64,000 nucleotides of DNA, taken from Anaerolineaceae bacterium (GTDB lineage: Bacteria > Chloroflexota > Anaerolineae > Anaerolineales > Anaerolineaceae). Location: positions 992,001-1,056,000 of the forward strand of contig JARKPB010000008.1 of assembly GCA_029975475.1 (NCBI GenBank). Direction: 5' to 3'. Positions within the stretch are counted from its first letter, which is position 1. Every line of letters starts with the position of its first letter. Below are positions 59,997 through 64,000 of this stretch, one piece after another. The notes below the pieces were generated by a model. The model was not told where the DNA came from, made no database searches, and saw only the letters and a program-made list of their open reading frames with translations. The position numbers were made by a program, and so were the translations under genes.

Positions 59997-60449
59997 ATGA
60001 AACATCGTATCAGACGGCGCGAACTTTCCAACATCCTGGCTGTGATCGGACTGGTAACCTCGCTGTATCTTTACATCATAAAAATAACCGAAAACAAGGC
60101 GATGTGTCTCCCGGGAATTGGCGATTGCTGGACAGTGAATAACAGCCCGTATTCCGAATTCTTCGGAATCCCGGTTGCGCTGATCGGCGCGGTCGGGTAT
60201 CTGGCAATCATCCTGACTGTCTGGCTGGAAAAGCGGTATACTGTGGTACGCAAATACAGCCTGTATGCGTTATTCGCGATGACCTTTTTTGGGGTAATCA
60301 TCTCTGGTTTGCTGACTTATGTGGAAGTGTTTGTGATTCATGCCGTCTGCCCATTTTGCCTGCTTTCTGCAGGTACAATGCTGGGATTGTTTATCCTGAG
60401 CCTGACCGCCCTCAAGCAATCCCCGATGGAAATCAGATCACGGCAATAG
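59997..60449 (+). CDS. Vitamin K epoxide reductase (VKOR)-family protein
   Basis: A 150-residue four-TM protein. A basic N-terminus is followed by TM1, the extracytoplasmic loop with CLPGIGDCWTVNNSPYSEFFGIP, and the membrane-embedded active-site CPFC in HAVCPFCLLSA (~118). Its role is to reoxidise disulfide-forming partners with quinone, a DsbB substitute. No DsbA/thioredoxin domain is fused. The ATG is 1 bp after the moeA stop, so they are likely translated together. Confidence 0.9.
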   Translation: MKHRIRRRELSNILAVIGLVTSLYLYIIKITENKAMCLPGIGDCWTVNNSPYSEFFGIPVALIGAVGYLAIILTVWLEKRYTVVRKYSLYALFAMTFFGVIISGLLTYVEVFVIHAVCPFCLLSAGTMLGLFILSLTALKQSPMEIRSRQ

Positions 60450-60459
60450 GAGGAAAAAA

Positions 60460-60699
60460 ATGCCCAAGATTCGCTGCCATTATATTGACTGCGCATTTCT
60501 AGACGAGGGGTATTGCAGCGCAGCCCAGGTGGAACTCGATCCGGATTCCGGGTGCGCCACTTATGTTCCCAATGAAAACACGCCTGCGGACGCTGGCTGG
60601 GATGAGGACAGCCTGGATGAATGGGAAGAAGTTGAAGAGGAAGTTGAAGACGAAGAAGAAGACTGGCTGGATGAAGACGAAGAAGAAGATGAATATTAA
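60460..60699 (+). CDS. Small Cys-rich protein with acidic tail (DUF1540-like)
   Basis: A 79-residue protein whose first ~36 residues have a Cys pattern resembling DUF1540 zinc-binding small proteins: CHYIDCAFLDEGYCSAAQV...DPDSGCATY. The last ~30 residues are almost only Glu, Asp and Trp. No function is known. GGAGG precedes the ATG. It begins 10 bp after the VKOR gene and ends before a terminator, so it belongs to that operon. Confidence 0.8.
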   Translation: MPKIRCHYIDCAFLDEGYCSAAQVELDPDSGCATYVPNENTPADAGWDEDSLDEWEEVEEEVEDEEEDWLDEDEEEDEY

Positions 60700-60736
60700 A
60701 CCGGTACCGATCTCAGCCAATTAAAAGGCGACATTG

Positions 60737-60758
60737 ACCCCGGATTTCCCGGGGTTTT
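60737..60758 (+). terminator. Intrinsic terminator
   Basis: Stem 60737-60743 / 60749-60755 (ACCCCGG with CCGGGGT) followed by TTTT. It ends the moeA-VKOR-acidic protein unit 20 bp before the next gene. Confidence 0.7.
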
Positions 60759-60777
60759 GCTTAAAACGGTCAGAAAA

Positions 60778-62037
60778 ATGGAAAAATCTTTTATCGCGCG
60801 AAATCTAAAATTCAATTTTATCTTCAATGTCCTCGACGGGGGTTTCTTTGGTTTTGCGCTGGGATTTGCTTCGTTTACGACCATTCTGCCCTTATTCATT
60901 GCAAATTTAACCGATTCCGCCCTGCTGGTAGGCCTGATCCCGGCGATCCATAACATGGGCTGGCAGCTGCCGCAGTTATTTACCGCGAGATGGATCGCCA
61001 AGAAAAAGGTCTTAAAACCCACCGTTCTCAAAGTTTCGATTCATGAACGCCTTCCCTTTCTGGGATTCGCCTTTGTTGCGCTGTTGATCCCCGTCATTGG
61101 TAAGGATGCTGCCCTGGTGCTGGCATTCATCCTCCTGGTCTGGCAGGGATTAGGCTCCGGTTTTACCGCCAATCCCTGGCAGGTGTTTGTCGCCAAAATT
61201 ATCCCTTCAGACACCTTTGCCACATTTATCGGCGCGCAATCGGCAGCAGCAAATTTACTGGCCTCCATCGGCGCAGTGGCGGCGGGATATCTGCTGGAAC
61301 ATCTGCCCTTTCCCGGCAATTTCGCGCTGTGTTTCTTTATCGCCGTTGGATTCTTTATCGTCTCCTGGTTGATGCTGGCTCAGGCCAGAGAACCGGAACG
61401 GGAACAGGTAGTTCAGGAGCAAAACCTGAATATTTTTAAAGATGTAACCAGAATTCTCAAGAAAGATAACCGGTTTTTCTGGTATTTAATTTCTCGGATG
61501 GTGTATCAATTTGGCATGATGGCTTTCGCCTTTTACATGGTCTACGGAGTAAAGCATTTGTCAATGACCGAAAGCACAGCCGGCATCATGACATCGGTCC
61601 TTTTCATCACCATGGTGGTGTCAAATCCGGTTCTCGGCTGGCTCGCCGATCACTGGTCGAAACGGTGGATACTTGAACTGGGCGCTTTGTCCGGTGTGGC
61701 CAGCGCGCTCCTGGCTTATTTTGCCTCCTCGATCAGCACATTCTTCCTGGTTTTTATCCTTAATGGAATCGCCAGCACCGCCTTCTGGAGCATTGGAATC
61801 GCCTATACCATGAGTTTTGGCAGTGAAGAGGAAAGGCCAACTTATGTGGGCATGTCGAACACATTCATCGCCCCCAGCGCGATTCTCGCCCCGCTTGTCG
61901 GAGGCTGGCTGGCAGACAGCGCTGGATTTAAGACGACCTTTCTGGTTTCGGCCGCTCTGGGTCTCCTGGCGGTGCTGGTCATCCATCTCTCAGCGAGCGC
62001 GAAACCGCGGCAGGATGTACTCCAGCAGCAGGCGTGA
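60778..62037 (+). CDS. MFS transporter
   Basis: A 419-residue transporter with about 12 TM segments; a charged loop at ~205-240 (AREPEREQVVQEQNLNIFKDV) separates the two halves. Starts FIARNLKFNFIFNVLDGGFFGFALGFASF. I cannot tell its substrate. The start is ATG 60778 rather than TTG at 60757, which would lie in the terminator region. It is similar in organisation to the MFS protein at 5377-6669. Confidence 0.8.
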   Translation: MEKSFIARNLKFNFIFNVLDGGFFGFALGFASFTTILPLFIANLTDSALLVGLIPAIHNMGWQLPQLFTARWIAKKKVLKPTVLKVSIHERLPFLGFAFVALLIPVIGKDAALVLAFILLVWQGLGSGFTANPWQVFVAKIIPSDTFATFIGAQSAAANLLASIGAVAAGYLLEHLPFPGNFALCFFIAVGFFIVSWLMLAQAREPEREQVVQEQNLNIFKDVTRILKKDNRFFWYLISRMVYQFGMMAFAFYMVYGVKHLSMTESTAGIMTSVLFITMVVSNPVLGWLADHWSKRWILELGALSGVASALLAYFASSISTFFLVFILNGIASTAFWSIGIAYTMSFGSEEERPTYVGMSNTFIAPSAILAPLVGGWLADSAGFKTTFLVSAALGLLAVLVIHLSASAKPRQDVLQQQA

Positions 62038-62131
62038 ACTTTCTAATCATTGCCTGGCATGCAGCGCAAAGCCTTGATCCAGTTGTTGGAAGATGTAGAG
62101 ATAAAAAAAATATTAACCTCAGGGCAGTAAT

Positions 62132-62160
62132 AAAAAAAACCCGCTTTCGCGGGTTTTTTT
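62132..62160. terminator. Bidirectional terminator between the MFS gene and tRNA-Gln
   Basis: AAAAAAACCCGC (62132-62143) pairs with GCGGGTTTTTTT (62149-62160), 5-nt loop. It has A- and T-tracts on both sides, so it works in both directions. Confidence 0.88.
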
Positions 62161-62168
62161 ATATCAGG

Positions 62169-62239
62169 CTGGGGGCAAAGGATTCGAACCTCTACAAACA
62201 GATCCAGAGTCTGCTGTCCTGCCGTTAGACGAGCCCCCA
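62169..62239 (-). tRNA. tRNA-Gln (anticodon CUG)
   Basis: Minus strand: acceptor TGGGGGC (62239-62233) pairs with GCCCCCA; anticodon stem GCAGA/TCTGT encloses CTCTGGA with anticodon CTG; the T-arm has GAGGTTCGAATCC. The discriminator is G and no CCA is encoded, unlike the tRNA-Leu of this window. Confidence 0.95.
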
Positions 62240-62253
62240 AACTTGCGACCGAT

Positions 62254-62282
62254 ATTTTACCACCGTGCCGCGCGAATGTCCA
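62254..62282 (-). promoter_or_regulatory. Sigma-70 promoter of tRNA-Gln
   Basis: Minus strand: TGGACA (62282-62277), 17-bp spacer, extended -10 TGG-TAAAAT (62259-62254). Confidence 0.65.
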
Positions 62283-62302
62283 GTATTCACCCTCAAATCG
62301 TT

Positions 62303-63667
62303 TTATCCGCGGATTCGGGCTAGCGCGGATTTGACGGCTTTTAACCGCTCGCCGTGCAGCGGATAAAAATACAGCACCACAACCGCCAGAAAAGCTCCGA
62401 TCGCCGGCGGAACGGACATAAAGAAACGGAATCCTTCGGCGACACTATCCGGCTGAACCGCCAGCAGCGGATTGTAGCCAAAGCGCTGACTCACCCACGA
62501 AAAAACCTGGGCAGACAGCGCATAACTGAGGGTGACAATAAAGCCGCCCATGCCAAAATACATCCCCTCGCGGCGCTGCCCGGTTTTTATTTCATCATCA
62601 TCAATCACATCCGAAAGGATCACGTCTCCCATCAATAACAAACCTGCCAGGCCGACCCCGACCAGAGCGCTGGTCAGCACAGCGGCGAGAATGGTCTGGA
62701 CAAACATCAGCGGCAGCACCGAGACGCCCAGCACGGCATAGGCAATCATCAATGTTGTTCGGGCTTCCAGGCGGTTTGCCAGCAATTTTTGCCACGGCCA
62801 CAGCGCCAGGGCAGCCACCACAAAGGCGGTTGCCAGGATGATGGAGGTCAGACCCGGATCCGCGCCAAGGCTGTACTTGGTGTAAAAAGCCATACCGGTG
62901 GACAGCGTGGCGGTAGCAAAATGGCGCATCGCCTGGGCGATCACGACCAGCAGAAAACTTTTGTTGAACAACGTCGCCTTGAGCGCGACCCAGACATTGA
63001 CGCTCGCCGCCTCCACTGAACTGCTGCGCTCAAACATCCCGCGTAAACTGAGGAACAATGCCGCGGCGGAAAGTACGCCCAGAAATGCCCCCATCACCGG
63101 CCAGCCCCACCACTTTGCCAGCAAGGTTGGCATGGCAGCGCCAGCGAGCAGCCCGACCGTCATGAAGATGTTCATGCGTACCGCTACAGCTGTGCGGTCT
63201 TTGTATTCATCAAACATCTCAGGTAATAAAGCGTAATAGGCTGTCTGAACCAGCGTGGCCAGGGTTTCAAAGAGGAACAGAACAACAGCAAAATAGATCA
63301 ATAAACCGACCGGATTCGTCCGGCCGTCCATCGGAGCGAAGAAAAGCAGGGCGAAAAGTAAGGCGTAGGGAAAAGTGCCAAATAGAATGTAGGGAATTCT
63401 TCTTCCCCAGCGCGACCGGGTGCGGTCGCTGATATATCCGACCACCGGATTATTAAGCGCATTGTAAATTGAATAAAAACTCATGACCGCTGCCGCCCAC
63501 ACCGGGTTAAGATGGCGCACATCCGCATAGAAAAACAACAGCACTGCGCCAACCGCCTGGTACGGAATCGAGCAGCCCAGATTTCCCAGCCCGTACAACC
63601 AGCGCTGGGCATTGGTAAGATTCAGGCTGGTTGTGTTGACCACCTGGTGAGCAAGTTTTATCCGCAT
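62303..63667 (-). CDS. GPH-family cation symporter (sugar-type MFS)
   Basis: A 454-residue, ~12-TM transporter. The GPH signature YNALNNPVVGYISDRTRSRWGRRIPYI follows the second TM, and the second half has DEIKTGQRREGMYFGMGGFIV. It is a paralogue of the protein at 38087-39493. A longer ORF starts at 63730, but the Met at 63667 (or 63670) is right behind GGGAGGG, so I use 63667. Substrate unknown. Confidence 0.85.
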   Translation of the reverse strand: MRIKLAHQVVNTTSLNLTNAQRWLYGLGNLGCSIPYQAVGAVLLFFYADVRHLNPVWAAAVMSFYSIYNALNNPVVGYISDRTRSRWGRRIPYILFGTFPYALLFALLFFAPMDGRTNPVGLLIYFAVVLFLFETLATLVQTAYYALLPEMFDEYKDRTAVAVRMNIFMTVGLLAGAAMPTLLAKWWGWPVMGAFLGVLSAAALFLSLRGMFERSSSVEAASVNVWVALKATLFNKSFLLVVIAQAMRHFATATLSTGMAFYTKYSLGADPGLTSIILATAFVVAALALWPWQKLLANRLEARTTLMIAYAVLGVSVLPLMFVQTILAAVLTSALVGVGLAGLLLMGDVILSDVIDDDEIKTGQRREGMYFGMGGFIVTLSYALSAQVFSWVSQRFGYNPLLAVQPDSVAEGFRFFMSVPPAIGAFLAVVVLYFYPLHGERLKAVKSALARIRG

Positions 63668-63737
63668 CATCCCTCCCAGAATGAAAATCAGCGGGTTGCC
63701 GCCCACAGCCCGCTGTATACAGCTGATCACAGAGATT

Positions 63738-64000
63738 TTATGACAGTTTCTTTAATACCGCTACCGCATTTTCCATCCGTTTTATTACAATTTCTTTACC
63801 AATAATTTCCATGCTTTCAAATAACGGCGGGCTGACCCGCTGACCGGTTACCGCCACGCGGATAATACCAAAAACCTGTTGCGGGGTTTTTCCGCTGCGC
63901 TCAACCAGAGCGCGTAAAGGTTGTTCCGCCTGATGCACGGTTAATTCGGGCAATGACCGGATAATTTCCAAAGCCTGTTCCGCCAGTTCAGCGGATTCTG
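63738..64000 (-). CDS. gltX: Glutamate--tRNA ligase, C-terminal part (5' end outside window)
   Basis: The frame is open to the window edge on the minus strand and ends at 63738, giving the last ~87 residues. The segment ...GKTPQQVFGIIRVAVTGQRVSPPLFESMEIIGKE matches the anticodon-binding C-terminus of bacterial GluRS, whose hallmark is LR-x-ALTG-x-x-x-SPP. The catalytic domain is not visible here. Confidence 0.88.
   Translation of the reverse strand, partial: ESAELAEQALEIIRSLPELTVHQAEQPLRALVERSGKTPQQVFGIIRVAVTGQRVSPPLFESMEIIGKEIVIKRMENAVAVLKKLS

Noticed and set aside
1-64000. Mobile elements, CRISPR arrays, prophage genes
   Set aside because: No transposase, integrase, direct-repeat array or phage structural gene was seen on either strand.

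Overview
The window looks like chromosomal backbone of a Chloroflexota bacterium, most likely class Anaerolineae. This is inferred from the mix of genes: zinc-ribbon L32, TrmFO, split glycine decarboxylase, SDR-type threonine dehydrogenase, ADP-forming acyl-CoA synthetase, DUF1257/DUF2997 genes and GPH sugar transporters, with moderate-to-high GC. No marker gene here fixes the taxon. There is no IS element, integrase, phage gene or CRISPR array. Coding density is very high, genes commonly overlap by 4 to 17 bp, and many gaps carry near-consensus sigma-70 promoters or hairpin terminators.

Layout. 1-5.35 kb: a tight operon of a WD40 protein (truncated by the window edge), an Hsp70-like ATPase without lid, DUF1257, DUF2997, a small radical-SAM/4Fe-4S protein and a helical-repeat + WD40 protein; function unknown. 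5.4-6.7 kb: MFS transporter. 6.7-10.2 kb: sigma-70 promoter, tandem glycine riboswitch with terminator, gcvH-gcvPA-gcvPB. 10.2-14.4 kb: leucyl aminopeptidase convergent with alaS. 14.5-27.6 kb (minus strand): the most unusual region. rpoN, a PAS/GAF histidine kinase and an NtrC-type activator lacking a DNA-binding domain are followed by a textbook -24/-12 promoter that drives a two-TM protein, a 1761-aa TPR protein and a 930-aa TPR + caspase-like (C25-like) peptidase. 27.7-34.3 kb: trmFO, M28 peptidase, histidine kinase, aminotransferase, hflX, small membrane protein, rpmF. 34.4-38 kb: SpoIIE-like phosphatase, P-loop protein, secD-secF. 38-44.5 kb: GPH transporter, threonine dehydrogenase, 2-hydroxyacid dehydrogenase, ADP-forming acyl-CoA synthetase, Rieske ferredoxin. 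44.5-52.2 kb: hypothetical gene, tRNA-Leu, tig, clpP, HAD phosphatase, rlmN, ftsY, prfB (programmed frameshift), pfkA. 52.4-64 kb: two-subunit FAD amine/amino-acid dehydrogenase, HAD phosphatase, relA/spoT, moeA, VKOR, a small Cys-rich acidic protein, MFS, tRNA-Gln, GPH transporter and the 3' end of gltX.

How genes work together. The 14.5-27.6 kb block reads as a self-contained signalling circuit: kinase, receiver-AAA+ protein and sigma-54 are encoded just upstream of the only strong sigma-54 promoter I found in the window, and that promoter serves a TPR/caspase-like peptidase operon. Threonine dehydrogenase and the glycine cleavage genes could together take threonine to glycine to one-carbon units, but no gcvT, kbl or lpd lies in the window. 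tig, clpP, ftsY, secD and secF cover protein folding, turnover and export.

No gap longer than about 300 bp lacks a gene or an identified RNA element. The largest gaps are 6670-6954 (promoter and riboswitch), 41692-41928 (leader with terminator-like hairpin), 52151-52382 (divergent pfkA / dehydrogenase region) and 62038-62302 (tRNA-Gln).
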